From Rhodoblastus sp963727035 (GTDB lineage Bacteria; Pseudomonadota; Alphaproteobacteria; Rhizobiales; Beijerinckiaceae), in the NCBI GenBank assembly GCA_963727035.1, contig CAVSEY010000005.1:124001-188000 (forward strand): a stretch of DNA of 64,000 nt, read 5' to 3'. A program made the translations under genes and the position numbers. The first letter of the stretch is position 1, and each line of letters opens with the position of its first letter. Positions 37,204-48,741 of the stretch are shown piece by piece. The notes beneath the pieces were generated by a model, which saw nothing but the letters and a program-made list of their open reading frames with translations, was not told the DNA's origin and searched no databases.

Positions 37204-37482
37204 TCAGTTGTTGACCATGTCCTTGAGCTGGGCGCCGGGCTTGAAGCGAACGCTCTTGGAAGCCGGAATGTCGATTTCCTTGCCGGTCGCAGGGTTGCGG
37301 CCCTTGCCGGCGGCGCGGGTCTTGACGGAGAACGTGCCGAAACCAACCAGGCGAACTTCCTCGCCCTTCTGAAGCGCATTGCTGATCGCGGCGATCACCG
37401 CGTCGAGCGCGGCGCCCGCATGCGCCTTCGAGCTTTCCGTCGCTTCCGCCACCGCATCGATCAATTCGGCTTTGTTCGTCAT
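37204..37482 (-). CDS. hupB: DNA-binding protein HU
   Basis: A 92-residue histone-like protein that bends and compacts DNA. The HU signature GFGTFSVKTRAAGKGRNPAT and the N-terminal MTNKAELIDAVAEATESSKA are unmistakable. Located downstream of lon on the same strand, the usual lon-hup order of alphaproteobacteria, but separated by a terminator-like hairpin and a 318-bp gap, so it probably has its own promoter. Confidence 0.96.
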   Translation of the reverse strand: MTNKAELIDAVAEATESSKAHAGAALDAVIAAISNALQKGEEVRLVGFGTFSVKTRAAGKGRNPATGKEIDIPASKSVRFKPGAQLKDMVNN

Positions 37483-37747
37483 TTTGGCTCTTCCTTGATT
37501 AGGGCGCTTCTCGTCATGAAGCGCCAAGGCGACATCCGCGACGCGCCCCCACGCCGCAGCAAATGGATTCCCGTCGAGGCGCGGACGAATAAGGCGCCGC
37601 GCTGAAGATCGCAACTCGAATCGTGCGATTTCGACGCCGCCACTTTCCCTTCGAATCCTCGGCATGGCAAGGGATGCGGAGCGCCTTCGGGCGAAAAGTC
37701 CGCAAAAAATTCCGCATTTGGGCTTAATTCGGGACGCGCGACGCGAA

Positions 37748-37776
37748 AAGGCCGGGACGCAACCCGTCCCGGCCTT
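37748..37776 (-). terminator. Terminator after lon
   Basis: A perfect 12-bp stem AAGGCCGGGACG/CGTCCCGGCCTT with a 5-nt loop lies 24 bp past the lon stop. On the minus strand the stem ends in TTTT. A rho-independent terminator is the simplest reading. Confidence 0.75.
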
Positions 37777-37800
37777 GTTTCTGGGCCCGTCCGCCATGCC

Positions 37801-40227
<2,427 letters not shown>

Positions 40228-40570
40228 GGCTCAAATCCTGTCTGTCTTGGCGCGGGTTGGCTCCAAAAGGACGACATCCGCCCCAAAGGATTTCCGCCAC
40301 GCCCACGGGGCTTAGGCGCCGGCCCTTGCGCCTCGCCGATCCGCCCGGGATCGTCGAAGGCCGCGAACCTTGTTTTGCCTCGTCCCGGTTCGCCGAGCGA
40401 CCCGGAAGGAAGCGCGGCGCCGGCGGCGTCCGCTCCGTGCGCCGCGCGACCCGATCAGGCGTCTGCGGCGTTTGGTTTACATATCACGCAGATGGGGTTT
40501 CCGGCGGCGCTTTCAAGTTCGCCCCACGCTTGTGGCGGCGAATGCGTCGCCTTGCCTCCCCGTCCCGCGC
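40228..40570. other. Spacer between clpX and lon, 343 bp
   Basis: No credible gene lies here. It should hold the lon promoter, possibly heat-shock controlled, but I see no convincing sigma-32 sequence. The rest is GC-rich and unremarkable. Confidence 0.4.
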
Positions 40571-41839
40571 TCAGGCGCTCGCGCCCGATTTTTCCGCGCG
40601 CTCCGCATAAATATAAAGCGGCTTGGCCTTGCCATCGACCACTTCCGGGCCGATCACCACCTGCTCCACGCCCTCGAGGCCGGGCAGATCGAACATGGTG
40701 TCGAGCAGGATCCCCTCCATGATCGAGCGCAGGCCGCGCGCGCCGGTCTTGCGGTCGATCGCCTTGCGGGCGATGACATTGAGCGCCTCGTCCTGGAACG
40801 TCAGTTCGACATTCTCCATCTCGAACAGGCGCTGATATTGCTTCACCAGAGCGTTCTTCGGCTCGGTGAGAATCTTTTTCAGCGCGTCCTCGTCGAGGTC
40901 CTCGAGCGTGGCGATCACCGGCAGACGGCCGACGAATTCCGGGATCAGGCCGAATTTCAGCAGGTCCTCGGGCTCGACATTGCGGAAGATTTCGCCGGTG
41001 CGGCGCTCGTCCGGCCCCATGACCTTGGCCTGGAAGCCGATCGAGGTGGTCTTGCCGCGCGACGAGATGATCTTGTCGAGGCCGGCGAAGGCGCCGCCGC
41101 AGATGAACAAGATATTGGTCGTGTCCACCTGCAGGAATTCCTGCTGCGGGTGCTTTCTTCCGCCTTGCGGAGGAACAGAGGCGACCGTGCCCTCCATGAT
41201 CTTGAGCAGCGCCTGCTGCACGCCCTCGCCCGACACGTCGCGGGTGATCGAGGGATTGTCCGACTTGCGGGAAATCTTGTCGATCTCGTCGATATAGACG
41301 ATGCCGCGCTGCGCCCGCTCGACATTGTAGTCGGAGGCCTGAAGCAGCTTCAGGATGATGTTCTCGACATCCTCGCCGACATAGCCCGCTTCGGTCAGCG
41401 TGGTGGCGTCGGCCATGGTGAAGGGCACATCGAGGATGCGCGCGAGCGTCTGCGCCAGCAGCGTCTTGCCCGACCCGGTCGGGCCGACCAGCAGGATGTT
41501 CGACTTGGCGAGTTCGACGTCGGAATGTTTGGAGGCGTGGTTCAGGCGCTTGTAATGATTGTGCACCGCCACGGAGAGCACGCGCTTGGCCTGCGCCTGG
41601 CCGATCACGTAATCGTCGAGAACCTTGCAGATTTCCTTCGGCGTGGGGCTGCCGTCGCGCGTCTTGACCAGCGACGACTTGTTCTCCTCGCGAATGATGT
41701 CCATGCAGAGTTCGACACATTCGTCGCAGATGAACACGGTCGGCCCGGCGATCAGCTTCCGCACCTCGTGTTGGCTCTTGCCGCAGAACGAGCAGTAGAG
41801 CGTGTTTTTCGAGTCGCTATTGCCAACCTTGCTCATCAT
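40571..41839 (-). CDS. clpX: ATP-dependent Clp protease ATPase subunit ClpX
   Basis: A 422-residue AAA+ unfoldase feeding ClpP. The N-terminal zinc-binding domain (CSFCGKSQHEVRKL and CDECVELC), Walker A GPTGSGKTLLAQ, Walker B YIDEIDKI and the sensor region GARGLRSIMEGILLD are intact. A ClpP-docking IGF-type loop is expected near EFVGRLPVIA. It lies downstream of clpP with a 232-bp gap. Confidence 0.97.
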   Translation of the reverse strand: MMSKVGNSDSKNTLYCSFCGKSQHEVRKLIAGPTVFICDECVELCMDIIREENKSSLVKTRDGSPTPKEICKVLDDYVIGQAQAKRVLSVAVHNHYKRLNHASKHSDVELAKSNILLVGPTGSGKTLLAQTLARILDVPFTMADATTLTEAGYVGEDVENIILKLLQASDYNVERAQRGIVYIDEIDKISRKSDNPSITRDVSGEGVQQALLKIMEGTVASVPPQGGRKHPQQEFLQVDTTNILFICGGAFAGLDKIISSRGKTTSIGFQAKVMGPDERRTGEIFRNVEPEDLLKFGLIPEFVGRLPVIATLEDLDEDALKKILTEPKNALVKQYQRLFEMENVELTFQDEALNVIARKAIDRKTGARGLRSIMEGILLDTMFDLPGLEGVEQVVIGPEVVDGKAKPLYIYAERAEKSGASA

Positions 41840-42071
41840 TTTCTCCTTGCGGCGGCTCGCCGGACCCTGAAAGTCCCGCTCGGCCGCCTTGCGCCGCCCA
41901 GGGCGAACAAGTCCGCCAAGGGCCGCTGGGATATTCGCCGCCGGTTCGGCGCATTTGCGCTCTCGCGCCCCGGATCGAACATTGGCGTCAGCGATCTAAT
42001 TTATGCCCATGGCCGCCAATGGCAAGCGTCACCGTTCCCCCGCGCTCCAAGCAAAAAGCGCGCCATCCACA

Positions 42072-42701
42072 TCATTTTTCCTCGGGCCCGTCGGGACGCT
42101 TGCTGAGCACCTGGTCGATCAGGCCGAAGTCCTTGGCCTCCTCGGACGACATGAAATGGTCGCGGTCGAGGGTCGCCTCGATCGTTTCGTAGTCCTTGGC
42201 CGTGTGGCGCACATAGATTTCGTTGAGGCGCTTCTTGACCTTCATGATGTCCTCGGCGTGCCGCAGGATGTCCGAGGCCTGGCCCTGGAAGCCGCCGGAA
42301 GGCTGGTGGACCATGATCCGCGCGTTGGGAAGCGCGAAGCGCATGCCCGCCTCGCCGCCTGCGAGAAGCAGCGAGCCCATCGAGGCCGCCTGGCCGACGC
42401 AGAGCGTCGAAACCTTGGGCCTGATGAACTGCATCGTGTCGTAGATCGCCAGGCCCGACGTCACCACGCCGCCCGGCGAGTTGATATACATCGAGATTTC
42501 CTTCTTGGGATTCTCGGCTTCGAGGAACAGCAGTTGCGCGATGATGACCGAGGCCATGCCGTCCTCGACCGCGCCGGTCAGGAAGACGATGCGCTCGCGC
42601 AGCAGCCGCGAATAGATGTCGAAGCCCCGCTCGCCGCGCGGCGTGTTCTCGATGACTTGCGGGATGAGATACTGGTTGTAGACGTCAATCGGATCGCGCA
42701 T
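42072..42701 (-). CDS. clpP: ATP-dependent Clp protease proteolytic subunit
   Basis: A 209-residue serine peptidase that forms the ClpP tetradecamer. Catalytic Ser lies in GQAASMGSLLLAGG, His in RIMVHQPSGG, and Asp in YETIEATLDRDHFMS. The start MRDPIDVYNQYLIPQVIENT at 42701 fits the family; the ORF could extend far upstream but that part has no homology-like character. The 296-bp gap upstream carries the tig terminator and presumably the clpP promoter. Confidence 0.97.
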   Translation of the reverse strand: MRDPIDVYNQYLIPQVIENTPRGERGFDIYSRLLRERIVFLTGAVEDGMASVIIAQLLFLEAENPKKEISMYINSPGGVVTSGLAIYDTMQFIRPKVSTLCVGQAASMGSLLLAGGEAGMRFALPNARIMVHQPSGGFQGQASDILRHAEDIMKVKKRLNEIYVRHTAKDYETIEATLDRDHFMSSEEAKDFGLIDQVLSKRPDGPEEK

Positions 42702-42944
42702 GGACCATTTCCCTGGGCGGCGGCCGCCGCTGTTTGCCTCGTCCCAACATAATGCGCCCGACAGCCGAGGCAATGGGCGCCGCGCCTCGTCGTAAACATG
42801 AAAGAGCGGGACCGAGGTCGGACGACCGCGAACAGCCTGTAATTCCGGGCGTCGCGCCGCGCTGCGAGTCCCCGCGCCCAGACGCCGAGACTCAAGGCAT
42901 AAGGGGCCTCGCGTGAACAAAGTCATAATGGGCGCGCCGCGAAT

Positions 42945-42972
42945 CAAAACGCCCGCGCAGGGCGCGGGCGTT
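42945..42972 (-). terminator. Terminator after tig
   Basis: A perfect 11-bp stem AACGCCCGCGC/GCGCGGGCGTT with a 3-nt loop, followed on the minus strand by TTTT, begins 26 bp past the tig stop. It separates tig from clpP. Confidence 0.8.
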
Positions 42973-42997
42973 GCAAATCGGTTCGAATTGACGCCGG

Positions 42998-44353
42998 TCA
43001 GGCGGCTTTTTCGTCCTCGACCTTGAACAATTCTTCCTTGGACACGGTCTTGTCGGTGACCTTGGCCTGGGACACGATGTGATCGACGACCTTCTGCTCG
43101 TAGATCGGCGCGCGGATTTCGGCCAGGGCCTGCGGGTTCTTCTGGTAATAATCCCAAAAAACCTTTTCCTGGCCGGGATACTGGCGAGCGCGTTCGACGA
43201 TGGCGCGCGTCACTTCGTCGTCGGCGACCTTGACGCCGGCCTTCTCGCCGACTTCCGCCACCACCAGGCCGAGGCGCACGCGGCGCTCGGCGATGCGCCG
43301 ATATTCGGCGCGCTGGGCTTCCTCGGTCGTGCCCTCGTCCTCGAACGTCTTGCCGGAGGAGACCTGCTCGCCGAGCACCTGCTCCCAGATGGCGCTGAAT
43401 TCGCGCTCGACCATGTCCGGCGGCAGTTCGAACTGATAGCGCTTGTCGAGGGCGTCGAGCAGGGCGCGCTTCAGCTTTTCGCCCGAAGCGCGGTCGTAAT
43501 CGGCCTGGATGCGGCCCTTGATCGCCTCGCGCAGCTTATCGAGGTTCTCGAAGGCGTATTTTTTCGCCAGATCATCGTCCAGCGCCAGTTCGTCCGGCGC
43601 GGAGACCGACTGGACCTTGACGTCGAAGGTCGCTTCCTTGCCGGCCAGATGCGCGGCCTGGTAAGTTTCGGGGAAGGTCACGACCACCTTGCGCTCGTCG
43701 CCGGCCTTGGCGCCCTCAAGCTGGGCCTCGAAGCCGGGGATGAAGGCGCCCGAGCCGAGCACGAGATCGACGCCCTCGGCGGATCCGCCCTCGAAAGCCT
43801 CGTCGCCGATGCGGCCGACGAAATCCATCTTCAGCTTGTCGCCGTTCTGCGCCGCGGCGCCTTCCTCGCGCGCCGTGTAGGAGCGGCTGCGCTCGGCGAG
43901 GTCGTTGAGCTGCTTTTCAAGCTCCTCTTGCGGGATTTCGGCGACGAGGCGCTCCAGTTCGACATCCTCGAACGAGCCGACCTCGAAATTCGGCAGAACC
44001 TCGAAGGCGAGCTTGAAGGCCAGGTCGCCGGTCGCCTCCAGCACCTTTTCCATCTCGGCCTGATCTTCGGGGAAATCGAGCCTGGGCTGGCCAGCGAGGC
44101 GCAGCTTGTTCTCGGAGAGGATCTTGTCCTGGGCTTCGCTGATCGCCTGCTGGACGACATCGCCCATGATCGACTTGCCATAGAGGCGCTTGAGATGGCC
44201 GGTCGGAACCTTGCCGGGGCGGAAGCCGTTGATGCGCACCTTGTCCTTCATCTCGGCGAGCTGGGCGTCGAGCTTCTGCGCAAGCTCCGCCGCCGCGAGA
44301 ACCACCTGATATTCGCGCTTCAGCCCCTGCGAAAGCGTTTCCGTCGTCTGCAT
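42998..44353 (-). CDS. tig: Trigger factor, ribosome-associated chaperone
   Basis: A 451-residue chaperone and peptidyl-prolyl isomerase at the ribosome exit. Ribosome-binding motif GFRPGKVP (in RINGFRPGKVPTGHLKRLYG), central FKBP-like domain (GDKLKMDFVGRIGDEAFEGG, GSGAFIPGFE) and a helical C-terminal substrate-cradle. The start MQTTETLSQGLKREYQVVLA at 44353 is used; an upstream ORF extension overlaps the tRNA-Leu. Confidence 0.97.
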   Translation of the reverse strand: MQTTETLSQGLKREYQVVLAAAELAQKLDAQLAEMKDKVRINGFRPGKVPTGHLKRLYGKSIMGDVVQQAISEAQDKILSENKLRLAGQPRLDFPEDQAEMEKVLEATGDLAFKLAFEVLPNFEVGSFEDVELERLVAEIPQEELEKQLNDLAERSRSYTAREEGAAAQNGDKLKMDFVGRIGDEAFEGGSAEGVDLVLGSGAFIPGFEAQLEGAKAGDERKVVVTFPETYQAAHLAGKEATFDVKVQSVSAPDELALDDDLAKKYAFENLDKLREAIKGRIQADYDRASGEKLKRALLDALDKRYQFELPPDMVEREFSAIWEQVLGEQVSSGKTFEDEGTTEEAQRAEYRRIAERRVRLGLVVAEVGEKAGVKVADDEVTRAIVERARQYPGQEKVFWDYYQKNPQALAEIRAPIYEQKVVDHIVSQAKVTDKTVSKEELFKVEDEKAA

Positions 44354-44440
44354 CTTCACAACCTTCTCAAAACCTTTCCGCGGCCTTGGGCGATCGCCAG
44401 GAGCGGATGAAACCTGCCAAACCATGTTTGTGCGCGGCGC

Positions 44441-44525
44441 TGGTGCGGGCGGAGGGACTCGAACCCCCACGATTTTCACCACCGGAACCTAAATCCGGCG
44501 CGTCTACCAGTTCCGCCACGCCCGC
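44441..44525 (-). tRNA. tRNA-Leu (anticodon TAG)
   Basis: An 85-nt class II tRNA with encoded CCA (44441-44443). Acceptor GCGGGCG/CGCCCGC, anticodon arm CCGGATTTAGGTTCCGG with anticodon TAG, a long variable arm (TGGTGAAAATCGT) typical of Leu, and T arm GGGGG-TTCGAGT-CCCTC. Confidence 0.95.
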
Positions 44526-44635
44526 GCGCCCGCGCCCCGCGGATGCGCGGGCGCCGACTATAGGTTGCGCTCTATAGCAATCGCGCAAAAGGAAAGCAGC
44601 AAAAAAATCGCGGGCGCGCGCGGCTCGCCATTCTT

Positions 44636-45643
44636 TCACCGCTGATTCTGGCGCTTGCGCCAATCGCCGGGCGGCAGGCCGAAACAGCGCCTGAAGGCGC
44701 GACTGAACGCGGCTTCCAACTCATAGCCGTAAAGGTCGGCTATGGCCTTGATCGGAAGTGGGTCGGTCTTCATCTGCTGCGCCGCCAGTTGCAGCCGCCA
44801 TCTGGCCAGATAGTGGATCGGCGGCTGGTCGAGATAGCGACGGAAACGCTCGGTCAGCACGCTGCGCGAGACACCGACCCGATGCGCCAGTTCCTCGACG
44901 CTCCAGTCCTTCATCGATTCGGCGTGCAGCCATCTGAGCGCCGCTCCCGCCACCGGATCCTTGAGGGCTGCGAACCAGCCGGCGTCTTCCACGGACAGGT
45001 CGTGCATATGCTTGCGCATGATTTCCACGAACATCAGTTCGGTCAGGCGTGGCAGCATGCTGCGCGAACCGGGGCTCGGCCGGCTCGCCTCCGCCGCCGT
45101 GTGACGAATCACATGGCTCAGCCAGCTTTTGTCCTCGTCGCCTTTGGAGTTCACATGCAGAACACGCGGCAAATCGCGCAGCAAGGGATGAAACAGCAGT
45201 TCGTCACATTGCAGAAAGCCGCAGATGAGCGACGTGTTGGCGCCCGGGCCGCCATGTTCCACCACCAAAATATCCGCCCACGGCGGCGGCGGCAGCAGAC
45301 GGGCGACCTCGACGGCGGCGACGGTTTCGCGCCCGTGCAGCCCATGGCCGTCGCCATAGGGCAGCAGCACGGCGTCGCCTTCCGCCAGCCAGACCGGCGG
45401 CTCGTCCTCCGCGCGAAGCCAACAGCCGCCGGCGGCGACGATGTGAAACGGCATGATGTGTTCGGCGCGAATGGGCAGGAGCTTGGAGAGATCGCAGCCC
45501 TCAGGGGCCAGGATCGACCACGGCTCGCGGAACTCGGCGCGGAACAGCACCATGCCGGAAAGATGCATCCCGCTCAGCACGTCGGAAAGCAGGTCGCGCC
45601 CGTCGGGCGGCGTTTCAGGCAAAACTGCCGGCGTCTCGGCCAT
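44636..45643 (-). CDS. AraC-family regulator with cupin sensor domain
   Basis: A 335-residue transcription factor. The N-terminal cupin (AraC_binding_2/Cupin_6 type: ILAPEGCDLSKLLPIRAEHI through GDAVLLPYGDGHGLHG) probably binds a small ligand. The C-terminal double helix-turn-helix includes WSVEELAHRVGVSRSVLTER and IADLYGYELEAAFSRAFRRC. ATG at 45643 (MAETPAVLPE) or 45658. It is divergent to the methyltransferase at 45807 across a 163-bp promoter region, suggesting it controls that gene. Confidence 0.88.
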   Translation of the reverse strand: MAETPAVLPETPPDGRDLLSDVLSGMHLSGMVLFRAEFREPWSILAPEGCDLSKLLPIRAEHIMPFHIVAAGGCWLRAEDEPPVWLAEGDAVLLPYGDGHGLHGRETVAAVEVARLLPPPPWADILVVEHGGPGANTSLICGFLQCDELLFHPLLRDLPRVLHVNSKGDEDKSWLSHVIRHTAAEASRPSPGSRSMLPRLTELMFVEIMRKHMHDLSVEDAGWFAALKDPVAGAALRWLHAESMKDWSVEELAHRVGVSRSVLTERFRRYLDQPPIHYLARWRLQLAAQQMKTDPLPIKAIADLYGYELEAAFSRAFRRCFGLPPGDWRKRQNQR

Positions 45644-45806
45644 GGCGTCGCCTCGCAACCGAAACTAGATTTATTCCAATTCGATGGGACGATCGACGAG
45701 AGGACGCGACAAGTCAAGGCGCGCTTCTTTTCGCGCCGGCCGGCGTGTTCGCCGTCCGCGCGCATCGACGTCACGGCGCAGACCACAGCTCGAATGGAGA
45801 GCCGCC

Positions 45807-46679
45807 ATGTACACAGCCAGCGAAGAGACCCAGGAAAATCAGGCGCAGACGTCGCCCGCCGCGTCCGCCCTGCAGGAACTGAAAGCCCGCCAGCGGGTCG
45901 CTTGGTCCTCCGGCGATTACGGCCTGATCGGCGCGACCATTCAGATCGTCGGCGAACAATTATGCGAGACCGTCGACTTGCGCGCAGGCCAGCTCGTACT
46001 CGACGTCGCGGCCGGCAACGGCAACGCCAGCCTGGCCGCGGCGCGGCGCTGGTGCGAGGTGACCTCGACCGATTATGTGCCGCAATTGCTCGAGCGCGGG
46101 CGGATGCGCGCCGAAGCCGAGAGCTTCTCCATCGACTTCCGGGAGGCGGACGCCGAGGCATTGCCCTTCGCCGACAATTCCTTCGACGTCGTTCTTTCGA
46201 CCTTCGGCGTCATGTTCACGCCGAATCAGGAGCAGGCGGCGGCCGAGCTTGCGCGCGTCTGCCGGAAGGGCGGCAAGATCGGGCTCGCCAATTGGACGCC
46301 GGAGGGCTTCATCGGCCAGATGTTGAAGACTTTGGGCAAATATCTGCCGCCGCCGGCCGGCGCGAAGTCGCCCGCCTTGTGGGGAACGAGGGAGCGGCTG
46401 GACCAATTGTTCGGCGCAAGCGCCGCCTCGATCGACATGACGCCGCGCGCCTATGTCTTCCGTTACCGTTCGCCCGAGCATTTCGTCGATTTCTTCGCGA
46501 ACTGGTATGGGCCGATGCTGAAGGCTTTCGCCGCGCTCGGCGCGGACGGTCAAGCGGCGCTGCGCGACGATCTGATCGCATTGGTGGGAAGGTTCAACAG
46601 AACTTCCGACGACGCCATGGTCGTTCCGGGCGAATATATCGAGGCCGTTATCGTCAAAAGATCGGGCGAAACGCAATGA
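45807..46679 (+). CDS. Class I SAM-dependent methyltransferase
   Basis: A 290-residue protein of the UbiE/Methyltransf_11 group. Motif I is LVLDVAAGNGNASLAAAR, motif post-I TSTDYVPQLLERG, motif II FDVVLSTFGVMFTPN, followed by KGGKIGLANWTPEGFIGQML. The N-terminal 40 residues (SALQELKARQRVAWSSGDYG) resemble a substrate lid seen in small-molecule methyltransferases. ATG 45807 follows GGAGAG. Divergent AraC gene; one base separates it from the downstream ORF. Substrate unknown. Confidence 0.85.
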   Translation: MYTASEETQENQAQTSPAASALQELKARQRVAWSSGDYGLIGATIQIVGEQLCETVDLRAGQLVLDVAAGNGNASLAAARRWCEVTSTDYVPQLLERGRMRAEAESFSIDFREADAEALPFADNSFDVVLSTFGVMFTPNQEQAAAELARVCRKGGKIGLANWTPEGFIGQMLKTLGKYLPPPAGAKSPALWGTRERLDQLFGASAASIDMTPRAYVFRYRSPEHFVDFFANWYGPMLKAFAALGADGQAALRDDLIALVGRFNRTSDDAMVVPGEYIEAVIVKRSGETQ

Positions 46680-46680
46680 C

Positions 46681-46953
46681 ATGAGGCTGGAATGTCAAAA
46701 GCGGGAGGAAGAAACGGGCCAGCAATTGACAGATGTCGTCATCCGCCTGACCGAAGCTTTGGACGAGACCGGCGTGCATGGCCTTGAACAGGAGCTGTGC
46801 GCCCGAACCGGCGTGGTGTCGGCCACGCATCGGCCTGGGCGCAATCACTTGATGGTGGTCGTCTTTGACCGCGACGCGATCCGCCCGGCCAGCCTCCTGA
46901 TACCATCGGCCCTTGAAAAAGGCCGATGGACTCCGCGCCGAGCTGCCGGATGA
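46681..46953 (+). CDS. Small hypothetical protein coupled to the methyltransferase
   Basis: A 90-residue ORF beginning one base after the methyltransferase stop. The core ELCARTGVVSATHRPGRNHL-MVVVFDRD resembles a ferredoxin-like (HMA-type) beta-alpha-beta unit without the CxxC metal site. The last ~20 residues (ALEKGRWTPRRAAG) look out of character, so the true end may lie in another frame. I do not recognise a family. Translational coupling implies a joint role with the methyltransferase. Confidence 0.5.
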   Translation: MRLECQKREEETGQQLTDVVIRLTEALDETGVHGLEQELCARTGVVSATHRPGRNHLMVVVFDRDAIRPASLLIPSALEKGRWTPRRAAG

Positions 46954-47056
46954 ACCAAAACTTGGCCGCTGACGCCAGCGGGCGCCCTTGTTTCCGACGA
47001 GTCGAAAACAAGCGCCAATGGTATAAGCTGTTTGCGTCTCCAGCACGAAAGCCGCC

Positions 47057-48448
47057 ATGCGCCTGCGCCGCCGCACTTTCATCGGCTCCGTCCTCGCGAC
47101 GCTTCTCGCCGCGCCGCGCCCGTCCAATGCACAGGAAAAGGACGGTTTCACCCTGCTGGAGGCGCGCCCCGGCGCGATCCCGCTCCTGCCCGCGCCCGCG
47201 CCGCCGACCCGCATCTGGGGTTTTTGCGGCAATGTTCCCGGCCCGCTGCTGCGGGTCCGGCGCGGCCAGCAAATCAAGGCTCGGCTTGTCAACAGGCTCG
47301 ACCAGCCGACCGCGCTGCACTGGCGCGGCATGAGGATCGCCAATGAAATCGACGGCGCCGCCGGCCTGGTGCAGAAGGCCGTCGCGCCGGGCGAGACCCG
47401 AGACTTCCAGTTCACCCCTCCCGACGCCGGAACCTTTTTCTATCAGCCGCTGATCCAGCCTTTTTCCGGCGAACAGCTCGGGCGCGGGCTTTATGGCGTC
47501 GTCATCGTGGACGAAGACAAGCCGATCCTTAGCGATTCCGAACTCGTTCTGGTCCTCGACGACTGGCGGCTCGACGCCAAAGGCCAGATCGTCGACGACT
47601 TTGATCACCCGGCCGACGTGCTGCGCCAGGGGCGGCTCGGCGCGGTCGCAGGCGTCAACGCCCGCGCCCGGACGGCGCCGCTGATTTTTCCGCCCGGATC
47701 GCGGCTGCGGCTGCGGCTCGTCAACGCCGCCACGGCGCGGATCATGCAGCTTCGCCTGCCCGGCGGCGACCTGAAGGTGCTCGCGCTCGACGGCCAGTTC
47801 TGCGACCCTTTCGAGCCGCAAGGCCGCGCCCTGACGCTCGGGCCGGGCGCGCGCTGCGACCTGTTGCTCGATCTGTCGTCTGTCGAAAATGAGGATTTCA
47901 AGATCGTCCTGCTCGGCGAGGCGGAACTGCCGGACGCGACCCTGTTCGAAATATCGACCAAAGGCGCCGCCAGGAAGCCGGCGCCGCCGGCGAAGCCGCC
48001 GCTCAATCCGCTGTTGCCGATGAAAATCGATCTGGAAAAAGCGGAAAAACTCGATCTGGTCATCGCTGGCGGCGCGACCCGGACCACGCCTTTCCGTTTC
48101 AAGCCGACCGGAGAGGCCTTGAAACATGTGTGGTCGATCAACGGCAGGAGCTCGACCGGCCTCGACGGCCTACCGCTGTTTTCGGTGAAAAAGGGCTCGC
48201 CCGTCCGCCTGGGCCTGGTCAACAGCAGCCTGTTCACGCAGGTGATTCATGTCCAGGGCCATGTCGTGCGGCTGCTGCGCGAAAGCGGCGACGGCTGGGA
48301 GCCCGGCTGGCGCGACAGCGTGATCGTCCCGCCCCGCGCCGCCGCGCACATCGCCTTCATCGCCGACAATCCCGGCAAATGGCTGATCGCCTCGGCGATC
48401 ATGGACCATTTCGCCAACGGATTGGCGGCGTGGTTCGAGGTGATTTAG
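47057..48448 (+). CDS. Multicopper-oxidase-fold protein lacking copper ligands (FtsP/SufI-like)
   Basis: A 463-residue periplasmic three-cupredoxin-domain protein with a Tat-like leader (MRLRRRTFIGSVLATLLAAP). The fold is recognisable in WGFCGNVPGPLLRVRRGQQI, PPDAGTFFYQPLIQPFSGEQ and QLGRGLYGVVIVDED. Copper motifs are degraded: HWHG is HWRG, the HxH after GTFFY is absent (FYQPL), HPMHLHGH is reduced to IHVQGH, and the terminal HCHxxxH region reads IASAIMDH with no type-1 Cys. It therefore cannot bind the usual four coppers, as in the cell-division protein FtsP/SufI. Function inferred only by analogy. Confidence 0.8.
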   Translation: MRLRRRTFIGSVLATLLAAPRPSNAQEKDGFTLLEARPGAIPLLPAPAPPTRIWGFCGNVPGPLLRVRRGQQIKARLVNRLDQPTALHWRGMRIANEIDGAAGLVQKAVAPGETRDFQFTPPDAGTFFYQPLIQPFSGEQLGRGLYGVVIVDEDKPILSDSELVLVLDDWRLDAKGQIVDDFDHPADVLRQGRLGAVAGVNARARTAPLIFPPGSRLRLRLVNAATARIMQLRLPGGDLKVLALDGQFCDPFEPQGRALTLGPGARCDLLLDLSSVENEDFKIVLLGEAELPDATLFEISTKGAARKPAPPAKPPLNPLLPMKIDLEKAEKLDLVIAGGATRTTPFRFKPTGEALKHVWSINGRSSTGLDGLPLFSVKKGSPVRLGLVNSSLFTQVIHVQGHVVRLLRESGDGWEPGWRDSVIVPPRAAAHIAFIADNPGKWLIASAIMDHFANGLAAWFEVI

Positions 48449-48684
48449 AGCTTGCTGTGCGCGCCGTCGCAGAGCGGCTTTTTCGCACTGTGCTTGCAGC
48501 CGCAGAACCAGACTTTGCCGTCCTTTTCCGCCTTGTAGGCGACGGGCGCGAATTCGCCGCCCTTGTGCGAGCCGTCGCAGAACGGCTGATTGGCCGATTT
48601 GCCGCAGGCGCACCAATAATAGGTCTTGCCGGCCTCGACCTCGACGGGAAAAGGCGCCTTTTGGGAAATCACGGGTTCGGACAT
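48445..48684 (-). CDS. CDGSH iron-sulfur protein, two-domain
   Basis: A 79-residue protein with two CDGSH 2Fe-2S motifs, CACGKSANQPFCDGSH and CGCKHSAKKPLCDGAH, each with the three-Cys one-His ligand set. Bacterial relatives are redox or iron-sulfur transfer proteins with unsettled roles. Its stop overlaps the 3' end of the multicopper-oxidase-like gene by four bases in convergent orientation. Start MSEPVISQKAPFPVEVEAGK. Confidence 0.93.
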   Translation of the reverse strand: MSEPVISQKAPFPVEVEAGKTYYWCACGKSANQPFCDGSHKGGEFAPVAYKAEKDGKVWFCGCKHSAKKPLCDGAHSKL

Positions 48685-48741
48685 GTCTGTTTCTCCAATC
48701 TGCGGCCTTTTCCCATGCCTGCCCCGTTCAAGGCAACCCCT

